Positions 31,001-39,658 of a stretch of DNA of 64,000 nucleotides are shown piece by piece (the stretch's first letter is position 1; each line of letters opens with the position of its first letter). Below the pieces are notes generated by a model that saw only the letters and a list, made by a program, of their open reading frames with translations, searched no databases and was not told the origin of the DNA. The DNA lies in the NCBI GenBank assembly GCA_035772405.1, contig JAYKKM010000032.1, positions 2,875,001 through 2,939,000 on the forward strand, read 5' to 3'. A program made the translations under genes and the position numbers. The DNA is from Chrysogorgia sp. JL179-B06. Its lineage: Eukaryota; Cnidaria; Anthozoa; Scleralcyonacea; Chrysogorgiidae.

Positions 31001-33002
31001 TTAAAAAAGTGTAATTCAAAATCATTATTTCTTTGTGAAGTCAACATTTTGAGCCAGTATAAACATGTTCATAATTTTAGCTCCATGTAATCAAAGCCGT
31101 TGGCAAACATTCTGTGATGGCTTTGTTAAAGGCGTGCAGTTTGGTGATGTTGAAAATTTCAGTGGAAAATTTAACCACCGCTGCACTAACAGAGGTGTAT
31201 CATTCCTACACCTATAGATTTGTGTATATTGCACTCAAATTGCTGAATTTGCCTACAATGTCTTTCAACAAGCCAATAGCCTAAGTAGCCCGAGTTAACG
31301 CCTAGCGGGCGTCTTGTTAGCATTTAGGACCTCGTTCGTGTGTCAGCTATTCAAAAGAATCTTCACTTCCTAACGAGGTTTATAAAGGCTAATTTAAATG
31401 CGCATTAAAATAATATTTGGAATATAAGAATATATAAATCATGGCACCTGTAGGGTAAGCACGGGATACGTTTTCTTATTTCTTCAAATATTAAGTATTT
31501 CGTGCCTAAAACCTAGACTCGTAACTTGGTATTCTCAATGTACTTTAACGAAAATACTTTAGATGCTTTGCCAAGTGATGCTTTAACTTTTTCAACGAAC
31601 TCGGAGGAAGAAGAATCGGAGGAAGAACTCTTTGAGACCACGTTTACACTAGAGCAAAAGTTTCCGGATTTACCACAAACCGAGTATTCGGATTGGTAGG
31701 CTGTTTACACTCGAAAGTATTCGGATTCATATCGTTTACAGACTCGATGAATCGGGAATATATATAGTTCAATGATCCGAAACATTTTTATTTTGTTTTG
31801 TTGACTTTCAGTCTAGTAGGCATCAGCCATTTGGCTGCACCGCAAGCTCGTGTGATGGAAAAATATCGCGGGTGGAAAAATATTCGGATTAATTGGAATA
31901 CCCGTTTACACTACAAAAGATTCTGGATTCATATGTATCAGGATACAAAGTTTCCACTTTAGATTCCGGATTCAAAATCTCCGGAGACGCGACCAAAGCG
32001 GGATGTTTTATTGCGGATTCGTCCTCTTGTGTGTAAACGACAAAACGAATCCAGTCCCAAAACGTTCCGGATTCGTGACGAATCCAGAAACTTTTGCTCT
32101 AGTGTAAACGTGGTCTATAAGAGTGTTTGAAGTTGCTTCTCAAACAAATCTGTATTTTGTGAGAAATTCGATATGAACGTTGACCCAATTTATGTAAAAT
32201 CTTCCTCTGATTTGAAACCTATCACGGAGAAAGATAGAAACCCTTTTTGACAGGGTACAATCATAAAAATCCAGGGTTATCAACGGGAGCCGTAAAAAAT
32301 TCGCGCTGCCGAAAGGTTACCAATAAAATCGTCATGTATAACGTTATACTGTAGATATCTATAAATTATAATGCTCATGTTTGTACTTACTAATTTGTAG
32401 AAATTCTTCGAGATAAAAAGAGGAATGCTCGAGAACTGTCATTAAAGATCAACGCACAGAAGGCTGAAATGGACGATGTTCGAAAGAAGCTTGAGATGAA
32501 ACGTGAAAAACGCCAAGAAATGGGTGGATCTGTTTTCCCGGAAACGGATAAGGAAGTAATTGACGAAGAAGAGTTCAACTATTTGAAAATATTTCAACAC
32601 TTGAAAAAACAATATCGAGACGATTTTGAGGAACTTCGTTGTGTCAAATCTGATATCCAGTGTTGCGAAAAACATGTCAACCAATGCCGTAAGCGTCTTG
32701 TTACGGAATTCGATACTTGGTATTCAGAATGTTTTTTGACGGAAGATAATGGAAATAACGGTGATTCAGGGAGCGACGGGAGGAAATCTGGAAAAAGTAC
32801 GGCATTGGAAGACGAACAAGAAAAAATTGAGCGATTGCAGTTGGAGTATTTGATGGACGAACCAGAATCTGTGGCTTTTTACAATGCACAAATGCAAACC
32901 CAAAGGCGAGCTTACTATACTGATACTGGAAGGCAACGTCAGAAACCTGGGATAATAAAGAAGCGTAGCAACGAACCACCTGGTACATTAACTGTATGCT
33001 AG
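15141..33002 (+). CDS. KIF9: KIF9, kinesin family member 9: join of 15141-15806, 21121-21510, 22150-22537, 22734-23096, 32401-33002
   Basis: A plus-end kinesin of motile cilia; its Chlamydomonas relative KLP1 sits on the central pair. The five exons join in frame (phases 0, 0, 1, 1) to 802 codons from the first ATG or 778 from the ATG at 15213, against about 790 in vertebrates. Motor signatures from the first Met are the P-loop GQTGAGKT (117-124), switch I SSRSH (238-242) and switch II DLAGSE (270-275). The neck and stalk follow, with the KIF9-specific ELAMHDTLTNRS and IVNIRQIKEM blocks, a GEPDGRGFGVG segment, a TPPSKSEAF segment, and a C-terminal coiled coil with DEEEFNYLK and QCRKRLVTEFDTWYSECF. 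The second ATG puts the P-loop at residue 93, as in the vertebrate protein, so it is the likelier start. All catalytic motifs look intact. Regulation is probably by RFX through the X-box. Confidence 0.95.
15807..15979. other. KIF9 intron 1 begins (15807-21120)
   Basis: A 5314-bp intron, GT...AG. Its contents are itemised below: a Harbinger-type MITE, GCGGT-word repeats, a hairpin, a hAT MITE, a G/C homopolymer block, a hAT-like element and Penelope ends. No exon with kinesin similarity is missing between exons 1 and 2, because the joined protein is continuous. Confidence 0.8.
15980..16196. mobile_element. 217-bp Harbinger-type MITE with TAA target duplication
   Basis: Terminal inverted repeats AGGCCCATCTACACGATACG and, inverted at the other end, AGGCCCATCTACATGATACG, flanked by TAA at 15977-15979 and 16197-16199. 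TWA duplications are characteristic of PIF/Harbinger. The interior is rich in TCGTATACGA words. It has no coding capacity. Confidence 0.82.
16305..16420. repeat. Short GCGGT/AACCGC-word repeat
   Basis: Starts AGTAACCTAACAG and continues with irregular ~12-bp words such as GGTTGCGGTGA and GGTAGCGGT, then CTAACCGCAACGG. It resembles 62517-62680, which starts AATAACCTAACAG and is built from GCGGT and AACCGC words, suggesting a small mobile or expansion-prone family. Confidence 0.5.
16877..16929. repeat. Short hairpin (21-bp arms, 13-nt loop)
   Basis: Arms CAAACGTCGAACTTATCATG and, inverted, CAAACGTCGAATTTATCATG pair with a single mismatch. The role is unknown; it could be a tiny MITE end pair or a transcribed hairpin within the KIF9 intron. 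Confidence 0.7.
17394..17937. mobile_element. 544-bp hAT-type MITE
   Basis: Perfect TIRs CAGGGTTCGAATTA...TAATTCGAACCCTG are flanked by a perfect 8-bp duplication CACGGAAC (17386-17393 and 17938-17945). The 8-bp duplication and CAGGG terminus are hallmarks of hAT. Subterminal GTGCAA/TGCACATCG words are repeated in inverted fashion. No transposase frame was seen. Confidence 0.9.
17946..18985. other. KIF9 intron 1 segment: no gene recognised
   Basis: Contains a loose direct duplication: GAGATAGCTTTCCCAT occurs near 18604 and again near 18781, with related surroundings in the 18500-18900 area. No splice-competent kinesin exon or conserved domain was seen. Confidence 0.45.
18988..19104. repeat. 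G-homopolymer followed by C-homopolymer block
   Basis: About 58 G with two interruptions, a short TGGCAGCTCG spacer, then about 45 C with one G. It could form a hairpin or G-quadruplex. Homopolymers of this length are also classic places for assembly or base-calling error. Confidence 0.9.
19337..19612. mobile_element. hAT-like 276-bp element with CAGTGGCGGATCC ends
   Basis: Ends CAGTGGCGGATCCATGG and, inverted, CAGTGGCGGATCCAGGG, each followed inside by GGCGC and a C or G run. The terminus resembles widespread non-autonomous hAT families, but the flanks (TTACTGAA / CTTAAAAG) are not a clear 8-bp duplication. No coding capacity. Confidence 0.65.
19800..19900 (-). mobile_element. Penelope-like 3' end fragment, inverted
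   Basis: The reverse complement reads GTCGAAACGTTGG, GACAGTAACTTTTAAA and ACGTTCAAAAACTTTTTAA, matching the ends at 10395-10490 and 20490-20560. It faces the plus-strand copy, with a MITE between them, forming an inverted arrangement. Confidence 0.7.
19936..20078. mobile_element. 143-bp MITE between two Penelope fragments
   Basis: TIRs TGGATTTCGATTAAGCGAAT (continuing with ATAGTCGCGCG) are matched by a perfect inverse at the right end. No clear target duplication and no coding capacity. Confidence 0.75.
20106..20625 (+). mobile_element. Penelope-like element 3' fragment, copy 2
   Basis: Contains a 74-codon open piece with YISQTKRQFRTRLKEHQKA, the distal half of the Penelope GIY-YIG endonuclease, and then the same 3' end as 9972-10545 (GGGTATAAATAGGGATCC, CACCCCCTGATGGAGACAC, GTTACGTTCAAAAAC). 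The reverse transcriptase is absent, so it is dead by truncation. Confidence 0.78.
21121..21510 (+). CDS. KIF9: KIF9 exon 2 (motor C-terminal half, switch I and II)
   Basis: 130 codons after the acceptor TTTATCTTTAAG, starting GEMNRIIASH, and ending EET at ACG|GTAAGT. It carries NSSRSHCIF and VDLAGSER plus YRQSTLTHVL, the alpha-4/5 region of the motor. An open frame that begins upstream at 21010 is intronic read-through. Confidence 0.95.
21633..21947 (-). CDS. Small antisense open frame in KIF9 intron 2, unrecognised
   Basis: 104 codons with a plausible coiled-coil-like middle (HQGRMIEEQEGKVRSAEAD). Its C-terminal part, KHLPSYLNEFFEA, recurs in inverted orientation on the plus strand at 22050-22105 as KHQPNDLNEFFEA. 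That points to an inverted duplication or repeat rather than a host exon. Function unknown. Confidence 0.25.
   Translation of the reverse strand: MFNSSTNAQITAVKSRKELSYTDCKDTVSHLQSYIFHQGRMIEEQEGKVRSAEADYNNIDVISMQNYLIRKHLPSYLNEFFEALLPFSEKQDFLLRNCDSCMAK
22150..22537 (+). CDS. KIF9: KIF9 exon 3 (end of motor, neck, first stalk)
   Basis: Acceptor CATCTTTAG, then LSTLRFGTRMK, the conserved last motor helix, and CEPAVNEVYD, the KIF9 neck. Ends in phase 1 at AATG|GTAAGA. Confidence 0.93.
22734..23096 (+). CDS. KIF9: KIF9 exon 4 (linker)
   Basis: Acceptor TTTTTTCGCAG. Encodes LVGEPDGRGFGVGLA, a charged low-complexity linker, then TPPSKSEAFIEFKQEKGSEI, all conserved in order in KIF9. Ends in phase 1 at AAAG|GTAATA. 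Confidence 0.93.
23104..23440. repeat. Dispersed ~350-bp repeat, copy 2
   Basis: Same family as 7523-7880. It starts within about 10 bp of the KIF9 exon 4 donor, so insertion occurred almost at the splice site. Confidence 0.75.
23865..24552. mobile_element. 688-bp Harbinger-type MITE with TTA target duplication
   Basis: TIRs begin TGTATCAGTCAATTCCAGCT and continue into GTGCCCATCCCCCC; the right end is the inverse. TTA flanks both sides (23862-23864 and 24553-24555). The interior includes several CCCCACCCCTGGG words. No open frame of note. Confidence 0.82.
24934..25008. repeat. (TATTG)n microsatellite
   Basis: About 15 uninterrupted TATTG/TGTAT pentamers in KIF9 intron 4. Confidence 0.95.
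25009..28270. other. KIF9 intron 4, middle: no gene recognised
   Basis: AT-rich intron sequence. A short word (GCGTTAACTCGGGCTACTGAG, 26733-26753) is the inverse of the end of the 3-kb repeat at 31288-31306, so a fragment of that family may begin here. No conserved reading frame was seen. Confidence 0.45.
29604..30381 (-). mobile_element. 778-bp PIF/Harbinger element nested in the 3-kb repeat
   Basis: 41-bp perfect TIRs begin GGGCCTGTTCATATGAGCCC and are flanked by TAA (29601-29603 and 30382-30384). The paralogous copy at 57051-57065 has the uninterrupted site with a single TAA, which proves the insertion and its duplication. The element carries only the accessory Myb-like frame (30162-29791) and no DDE transposase, so it must have been moved in trans. 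Confidence 0.93.
29791..30162 (-). CDS. Harbinger accessory protein, Myb/SANT-like DNA-binding domain
   Basis: 123 codons from ATG at 30162. The N-terminal half (residues about 14-60, with FRWDSAMIEHLIDSLLEYKS, DFDADRPIQYKEMR and LFGP) matches the Myb/SANT-like protein that Harbinger transposons encode next to their transposase; such proteins bind the TIRs and help import transposase into the nucleus. The C-terminal half is shorter than usual and ends close to the left TIR, so it is probably truncated. The TIR termini lie 187 and 219 bp away. Confidence in the family is good; activity is doubtful. Confidence 0.75.
   Translation of the reverse strand: MADPSSYLHQRKHFRWDSAMIEHLIDSLLEYKSRMSYKSIDFDADRPIQYKEMRLSMANIYMEADVSLFGPIRVVPLPNSFDKLTKDEQETAKKISRKNGQDSIITFRFVNFQNQNKAMQLHE
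31635..32116. mobile_element. 482-bp inverted-repeat element in KIF9 intron 4
   Basis: 30-bp TIRs AGACCACGTTTACACTAGAG continuing CAAAAGTTTC, with the perfect inverse at the right end. The interior is full of ATTCGGATT / GGATTCGT words. The flanks CTCTTTGAG and CTATAAGAG share six of nine bases, perhaps a decayed duplication. Non-autonomous; the family is not fixed. It ends 284 bp before exon 5. Confidence 0.8.
32401..33002 (+). CDS. KIF9: KIF9 exon 5 (last exon, C-terminal coiled coil)
   Basis: Acceptor ACTAATTTGTAG. Encodes a lysine/glutamate-rich coiled coil, then DEEEFNYLKIFQHLKKQYRD, QCRKRLVTEFDTWYSECF and a C-terminal SVAFYNAQM segment, all in KIF9 order. The stop TAG is at 33000-33002. 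It pairs in phase 1 with exon 4 across a 9304-bp intron. Confidence 0.95.
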
Positions 33003-33225
33003 ATTACTTTGAACGTATTTCAAGTTGAGATATAGCATTGATTGACAAAATACACTTTGTAACTTTAGATTGATGTTATCACTTCCAGTAGTTATTGCAA
33101 ATGTTTGCAATTCTAATTAAAACTAAACATTGATTGTTATCTGGAAGCTAGCCTTGTTATATTGTAATCATCATTTTATTAAAGGAAAAGCATGATCTAG
33201 CTTTTTTCATCTTCAAGAAAAATGC

Positions 33226-33231
33226 AATAAA
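33226..33231 (+). terminator. Poly(A) signal of KIF9
   Basis: AATAAA lies 224 bp after the KIF9 stop, preceded by an AT-rich 3' UTR with no other canonical hexamer on this strand. Confidence 0.7.
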
Positions 33232-33322
33232 CCTTCAAGCAATTTCCTGAGCTCCAGGCCCGAAATCAGCTTGAAGGAGAAAAAAAATACACATACGCCT
33301 TGTGATAATTATACTACCAAGG

Positions 33323-33403
33323 AAAATTAAGGTTTAATTTCACGCGTATTTTCAAAGTTTTTGTGAAACTTTGAAAACACAAGTGAAATTAAACCTTAAT
33401 TTT
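33323..33403. repeat. 81-nt hairpin (38-bp arms)
   Basis: Arms starting AAAATTAAGGTTTAATTTCAC are inverse copies with only a few mismatches, around a loop of about 5 nt. It lies just past the KIF9 poly(A) signal. Confidence 0.85.
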
Positions 33404-33427
33404 ACGATGAACCATGTGATTACCTGT

Positions 33428-33753
33428 TAATCATATAGAGGGCAAAATTTATTCATAAATAAGTTAGCTACGCACGTAAACAACATAAGGAAAGTGAAAC
33501 GTGAAAAATAACTATACAATCCGAGATACAATCCACTGAAAGTAAACGGTACATTACAACAAGCTTTGAGTCAAACATCGACTTAAGAGAACAGGGGTGC
33601 TTGGATTTACAAGTAAAACAACATATTAACTTATTAAGTGTTTCCTGCTGGCGTCTCCACCAGTCAGATACAAGTAATTTTGCCCTGAATTTACGAAAAA
33701 TGCCCTCCTCATTAGCCAATCATATTCGAGTAATTTCGCCCTCTATATGATTA
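33428..33753. mobile_element. 326-bp inverted-repeat element
   Basis: Ends TAATCATATAGAGGGCAAAATT and, inverted, TAATCATATAGAGGGCGAAATT. TAC/GTA-like flanks give no clear duplication. No coding function is evident; the minus-strand open frame inside has no known domain. Confidence 0.65.
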
Positions 33754-34059
33754 CCATATATATAGGAGGCATATAGATTGCGGACTCGGCTCTGGATGGG
33801 GGTTCAAGCTGACAAAGGCTCAAGTGACCAGAACAAGGCGAGTCATCTTACGCGACTCTCGCGAACTGATAAGTCGTTTCAAGCCTGACGGGATGCTCTA
33901 AAACTACAGTACAATCGGAAAATTGTGAATGTGTCCTTTCAGTGGTGTCTGGATTTAATTTCCTAAATACTTCTGTTAGGATATTCTTGTTAGTCTTTAC
34001 CGACGCTTGCGAAAATACACCACCCTGCATGTATGCTAACGAGCCATGACCATGGTGGA

Positions 34060-34910
34060 AAATCCAGAGCAGTTTGGTTGCCTAAGAGGATCTTCAACAA
34101 CCATTTGTTTGTTGATACTCCTGGCCAATATCTCACGGCATGTTTTCTCGACTTTAGCAAACAATATCATCATTGCCAAGTTAATCCAACTTGGAGTTCG
34201 GAGCTCTCTAATACCCTGGATCTGTAGTTTTCTCTCGGATAGGCCCGATTGGGCTTATGTAAATGCTGGTGTTCCTCAGGGTACGAAGCTTGGCCCAATA
34301 TTATTTTTAATAATGATAAATGATAAAGCCTGCATTGGAAATATGTAGATGATGTAATACTTATACCGAGACTCTCGATTGGACATCCAATCTGACCTCG
34401 ACCAAATTGTCAACTGGTCTCTTGAATGATATGAAGCTCAATGTAAACAAATGCAAACAACTTGTAATTTGTTTTACTCGTACAAATCCCAATCTTCCGT
34501 CGCTTACTAATGAAACAACACCTATCAGTCGTGTTGATTCGCATACAATGCTTGGAGTCACTGTTAGTAACAATCTTAAATGAAATCTTAACATCTTGTG
34601 CATGATTGAAAAAGCTTCAAAACGACTCCACATCCTTAGAGTTCTTTTCAGAGCTGGTCTTCCACCTACTGATATCATTCCCATCTTTACAGCCCTACTT
34701 CGCTCTATTTTATAGAGTATTATTGCCAAGTTTGGCATCACAGCCTTCCATCTTATCTGAGTCGTTCCATTGAGTCGATCCAGAAAAGGGCCTTAAAGAT
34801 TATCTATCCTGGATCTGATTACAAAGAAGTTCTTCAGTTGGCTAATCTTCCTCGCTTAGACTCAAGACGTTCTACGTTATCCAAGAAGACTTTCTACGCA
34901 CGCACACAAG
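34060..34910 (+). pseudogene. LINE reverse transcriptase fragment (L2/CR1-like), broken
   Basis: Frames shift several times, but the order of motifs is that of a non-LTR reverse transcriptase: EQFGCLRGSSTT (palm start), a gap, AGVPQGTKLGPILFLIMIND (motif around block B'), YVDDVIL (catalytic block), then thumb-like LHILRVLFRAGLPPTDI and PSYLSRSIESIQKRALKI. Endonuclease is absent. It resembles the minus-strand fragment at 62740-63480 (GVPQGTKLGP, MINDL). Dead by truncation and frameshift. Confidence 0.8.
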
Positions 34911-35068
34911 GTTCCAAGAAGTTTGTGTATCACTTTTATTCTCAAACGAAATCCTTTAAAATCAAGAAGTTTGGTGTTGTGGGAGAAACACCCGCACATG
35001 TTATTCATGTACACTTTAGTGTTTTCATTTCATGAAAGCATTCTCTGATAAGTCATTCTCTGATACGT

Positions 35069-35431
35069 GTGACGAAATGCCATACATTTACTGATATCAA
35101 ACGACGAGGCCGCAAGGTTGTTTACATGAATAACGTGGTTGACACGATACGAACGGAGCACGCGTTCTCCACACATATAAAGACCATCGTCGATGGATCG
35201 TCTGATGTCCGTGCTAGATTATCACCGGCATACTGCCAGTGTGCGAAGATCTTTGGGGACACGACCCTGTTGACATTGACGAAGGCCATTGGTTACAATG
35301 ACTTGTCAGAGGTCCACAAATCCGTCAAAGCTGGCATGCACGTCATCATTTGTGGGTTGTGGGCGTCTAGAAAGACTTGGCGAAATGGACACCCTATTCC
35401 CAATGGCGGACGATATCACCTTAATAATTAA
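35069..35431 (+). CDS. Unrecognised 120-codon open frame
   Basis: Starts at 35069 shortly after the LINE remnant. It has balanced, protein-like composition (for example RRGRKVVYMNNVVDTIR and KSVKAGMHVIICGLW), with no membrane segment or motif I can name. Downstream to about 36900, further coding-like stretches are broken by stops, so it may be the 5' piece of a decayed transposon protein. Confidence 0.3.
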   Translation: MTKCHTFTDIKRRGRKVVYMNNVVDTIRTEHAFSTHIKTIVDGSSDVRARLSPAYCQCAKIFGDTTLLTLTKAIGYNDLSEVHKSVKAGMHVIICGLWASRKTWRNGHPIPNGGRYHLNN

Positions 35432-38215
35432 ACGATATCACCTTAATTAATAAACCATTAAGTGGTTAACCTAATGGAAATATTTTTTGAGTGGTTACGA
35501 CCATAGCCCTGCAACGAACCGCGCGTTTCAGATTTCACAAAAAAAACATTTAGCCATGCCAAACTTTGAGAGTTGATAACTCGAAGACTATGCAGTAGAT
35601 TCACTTGATATTTTCAGTGTACGCTCTTGCCGTCCTACTTTGTCCATTAAAGCAAAAAAATGCGAGCGAATTTTTCACTTCATAGACACTTTAATGAAAA
35701 CCATCTGTGGGTCGGACTCTTAAGGGGGACGGTAAATGGGATAGTCGCTTTATTCAGGTGGTTTTCTATGGACTCTCACATTACGTCTTCTGAAGAAGTT
35801 TCTTATGCTCAGCAAAAGCTTGGTGAACCGACCCTTTAGGCTCATATAACTCGAAGGGTGTCTGACGCCTGGTAATTGCTTCATGATCTTAAGCCTAGTT
35901 CAGCGTGCGAGTCGAGGCTTAAGTCACCACGATCAAATGACCCCCCAGCCTTATCTCTGTCGCCTTGGTGACAACCACTGGACACTTATTCAATGATCAA
36001 AGGTGATATCAAACCCTTCTTCGAGTTACCCGTCGTCATTGCAGCCTGACGCGATTTATACGATATAGTCTCTACCAGCAACAAAGAAAAGCATTTTTTG
36101 CGGCCTTTAAGGTCCGCTGAGATAATCACTTCGTTTCGATTGGGTGTTGGCTTGATTGAGTTCCTTTTTATCACCATAAAAACGTTGACATTACATTCCA
36201 TCATCTCAGATAAAAACCGCGTCTAACCTGAAGACTCTATTGCTGGCTGATTGAATGCAGAGCTCTGTGGGGTCCAATGATGTAATTACTGAGGTATCTC
36301 TGGTGTATAAACCTGGATTGACTTTGTGCTTTCCAGTGTGGGTTCATTGGTTGTCTCTTTTCGATCTACTTGGTTTAGATTCGTCACCAACCGATTCCTA
36401 CTTCTTGGGTGTGTAACCATAGAATAGAGCCATCATACTATAACACGTATTTGCTTGTGACGTACCCAAACAATAGCTGCCAAGATCACTGTGGCAACTT
36501 GGTGTTTAGGTTTGGTCATGTCCACCGGGTGTAGGGCGCTTTGCATCTTTTAAAGCTAATGTGCAGCAGCATGGTCATACAATCCCTGGATATAACAACC
36601 TCCTAAAGGACATCTAAATCGAACCGCATGAAATTTGGTGTAAACAGCAAGTTGAACTATAAAAAGACTGTGAACCACAAACAACCTAAAAAGGTTAATT
36701 CATCAAGACAGCGACCAACACCTAGATGCATCGGGTGACAAACACATACATGTCTGGTATCACGCACATGTCAAGCTTGACGTGTGTCGTTGATACTCAA
36801 GTTCATATTGTTTATCCATATGTCACTTCAGTACGCATGGACGACTCCATCTTCAACGATATATACAAAAAGGTGTTTACAATAGTATCACCTTCCATGT
36901 CAGACCAAATAATAGTGACTTCGACATTGCCGAGGTCGCGATGCGACCGAGCGAAGCGACCCGGCAGGGATCCAAATCAGACAATATTTCGGCCAATATT
37001 TTTGAATCGGACAATATTTCGGCCTTGGAAGACAAAGCGAAGCGGTCAATGGCAATTTGTGATTTTGACGAACTTAAGCAGGATTATGTTGACATTGGTA
37101 TATGTTGACACTCACTAGGTCAGCAGAAATTGTTAGGGATTGAACAAGCTACTGTGGCAGCTATATCATTGTCGACAAGCAGACTAGGCATGTCATCCTG
37201 AATATAGGTTATATGTGTACATGGTGAGAAAATTCAGATACTATACAGTACACAATGCCATATGCTTTGTTACAATGGCTTTTGTATTAACAACCATCAC
37301 AATATGCAGGTATATGCAATCTGCATTAGGCATTAATAATAATAATGAAAACTCGAGTTTTATTTGTAAGACATAGACATAAACTATTTGCAACCAAGAC
37401 TCACTACATTAAGATAGGCATCTTGGATGTGTTATGAGTACAAGATTAAAAAGAAAAGTTTATCTAAAAGTTAGCCCTTGATATTACTAGATGCCAATAT
37501 ATAAGTTACTTACTATTATCAAAAACGAATTAGATATTTACACTTATTACCAATATAAAAGTTTAGATGTGTCCCACTGCTTATCCTTCATACAAAATAG
37601 ATAATAAGTTGACCTTATACAGCAACCGGTCAACTTTTTTACTAGATAAGGACTTTTGGTATGTTATTTGCGAATATATCAAGGTAATGAAAAAGCTAAA
37701 ATAATTTATTTTGCAATTTGTTTGATGTTAAACCATAGATTGACTGGACTACAGTCTGTTAAGTATTAAAGAAATGTCTTCTGTGTAAAGACTAAAAGCG
37801 TAAACATAAAAATAATTAGATGCTACCAGTATCGGTCATCAACCAGATATCTTAATTTTACTTTGGGCAGCCACATTCTTCTTAGCAACGAGCATGTTGT
37901 GCCTTAGTTGTTGCTCTAGGATCATTGTTACTGTTAGGGTTAATATTAGCTAACACCCCAACTGGCCAACGCATTATGTGGGAGTATCATGAAGTAGCAA
38001 TAAAGTGTCAAGTGTGTGTATTTAAGTTTTAAAATGGTGGTCTTCGATTTCCCCTGGATTTAACTTCACTAAACATTTGAAGGCAAATACTAAATACACT
38101 CTACACTGAAAGCAGATAACTTATGGAAGATCTGTATGTATTACGTTTCTAATTCACAATGTTTAGTGTTTAATTCAATTCAGGAAAGAATTAAGGTTAG
38201 TAGTAATAGACCCCC
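35432..38215. other. No gene recognised
   Basis: 35700-36900 has several short, interrupted coding-like stretches that I cannot assign. 37130-38200 is AT-rich with no signal beyond a small TAATAATAATAA run at 37336. Confidence 0.4.
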
Positions 38216-38978
38216 AGGGACCAAAGGGATGCCGCCTCATTAAATATTCAACTTATTATTTATGGATATGTCATCGTTCTCAGGCTCCTTTGGGACCCTC
38301 TAACCCTAATCTCATTTATTCGTGTCTTCCTGAACCCCCTAAACCCTAGCTGTTACTTAACCCCCTGGTTTCATTACGTCATACTGAGTAATTATTTATT
38401 CTGATTACGTCATTAAACCAGGAATCCCTAACCCTAGCTCGTGTACCAGTAGGACCTGTCATTATCCTTTTAAATCCTCAACCGATGCCATACGTCATAT
38501 TGGGATGTTATTCCCGATTAGCCGCCGACTCCTTCCGATGATGGTATTATGTCATTATCAAAAGGTAGCTCTTTTAATAATATTAGAAACGCTTTTGTAT
38601 TTATACACTTCGCCTCTCTACAGCAATGTGAATGTGGGACAGTAGGCAGCCCAAGAGCATTGCATGCGCACAATCGATCTTGGCTAAATAATATAATCTG
38701 GAATGAACTAAACAGAGTAATGAAGAAGCATCTTATACTTTCATACTAACTCGTCTCGACCAACAGAGATTTATACGATGGTCTTTACGATCAATTTAGA
38801 TCTTCGACAGTTCTATGGGAATATCTAACTGATCTTCGACAGTTCGTTAGTCAATATGGGATAATGAGGGATATTTATCACCCCTGAGTTCGTATACTTA
38901 ATTAGTGTTAAGAAGGCCTCACATCCCTTGTAGACTCCTAACCCTATTCCACCTTCATAACCCTAAATTTAATTATAT

Positions 38979-39490
38979 TTGGAATATCACCAATTTCAAT
39001 TCCGACTCCTTGACTCTCACCGGGAGTTGTGCGATTGCCCAAGCGTTCAATTGAACCTGTGTTTTCATGGCATCTACAAAGATATGAACCCTAATAATTT
39101 TAGCCGTATTATGGCTTATCTCGCTTTAGTGTGCACAATTCCTATGAGGAAGAAACACTTCGGGAAACAGTGCGAAGAACTGTTCAAGATCTCAAACATA
39201 TTGAATTGGAAAACATATAAATTTAAACGGCATACGTTTACAGCGTTGCTATGCTAATGCTTATACTGTTGATATTTGTACATTTCACTTGAGAGATGAA
39301 CCCTAAAGATTTTGTCCGAATTATCGCTTATCTTGCGTTAGGGTACGGGATTCCTATGAGGAAGAAACATTTCGGGAAACAGTGCGAAGAACGGTCGAAG
39401 ATTTAAAATGTGTGGACATAGAAAAATACAAATTTAAATGGCATTACATTCAAAGCGTTGCTAGGTTGCCTATACATAAGACAAATATTT
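38979..39490 (+). pseudogene. Tandemly duplicated broken frame, possibly Bcl-2-like remnant
   Basis: Two copies about 200 bp apart (39098 and 39298) encode a start MNPNNFSRIMAYLAL / MNPKDFVRIIAYLAL. Both then carry the same frame break after a proline-methionine, followed in another frame by a charged RETVRRTV helix. The NFSRIMAYLAL segment is reminiscent of the BH1 region of Bcl-2 proteins (NWGRxxAFxxF), which also occur as cargo in some Polinton/adintovirus-type elements. That reading is tentative. The shared break means decay preceded duplication. Confidence 0.35.
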
Positions 39491-39658
39491 GCATATTTCG
39501 CCTCAGAGCACATGTAGAAATGGCGTGTGCCCTTAATGAGTCATTCAAAACTCGTTAAGGGATGGAGCAATGTGGCGCTCTTGGTGAAACAAAGAAGACA
39601 TAGTGAGTTTAATAATATTTATTTTCAGTCAAACGTATACATCGATAAGGTCAGCTTC

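Larger units (their letters stand above)
28275..31306. mobile_element. ~3-kb dispersed element, copy 1 (interrupted by a Harbinger element)
   Basis: Aligns in patches with 51685-58120. The start is ATTACTCGG..CGAGTCTAGGTT, then GGCAAGTATCTT, AACGGGTTGGTC, GTTAACTGTTCTGAGGTAACTG, AATCTCTGACACCCAT, TGGTCTGTACAGCCAGATAC and the end GTAGCCCGAGTTAACGCCTA. The inverted word ACTCGGG(C/T)TA at both ends hints at short TIRs. No transposase could be found, so the class is unknown. It occupies KIF9 intron 4. Confidence 0.65.
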
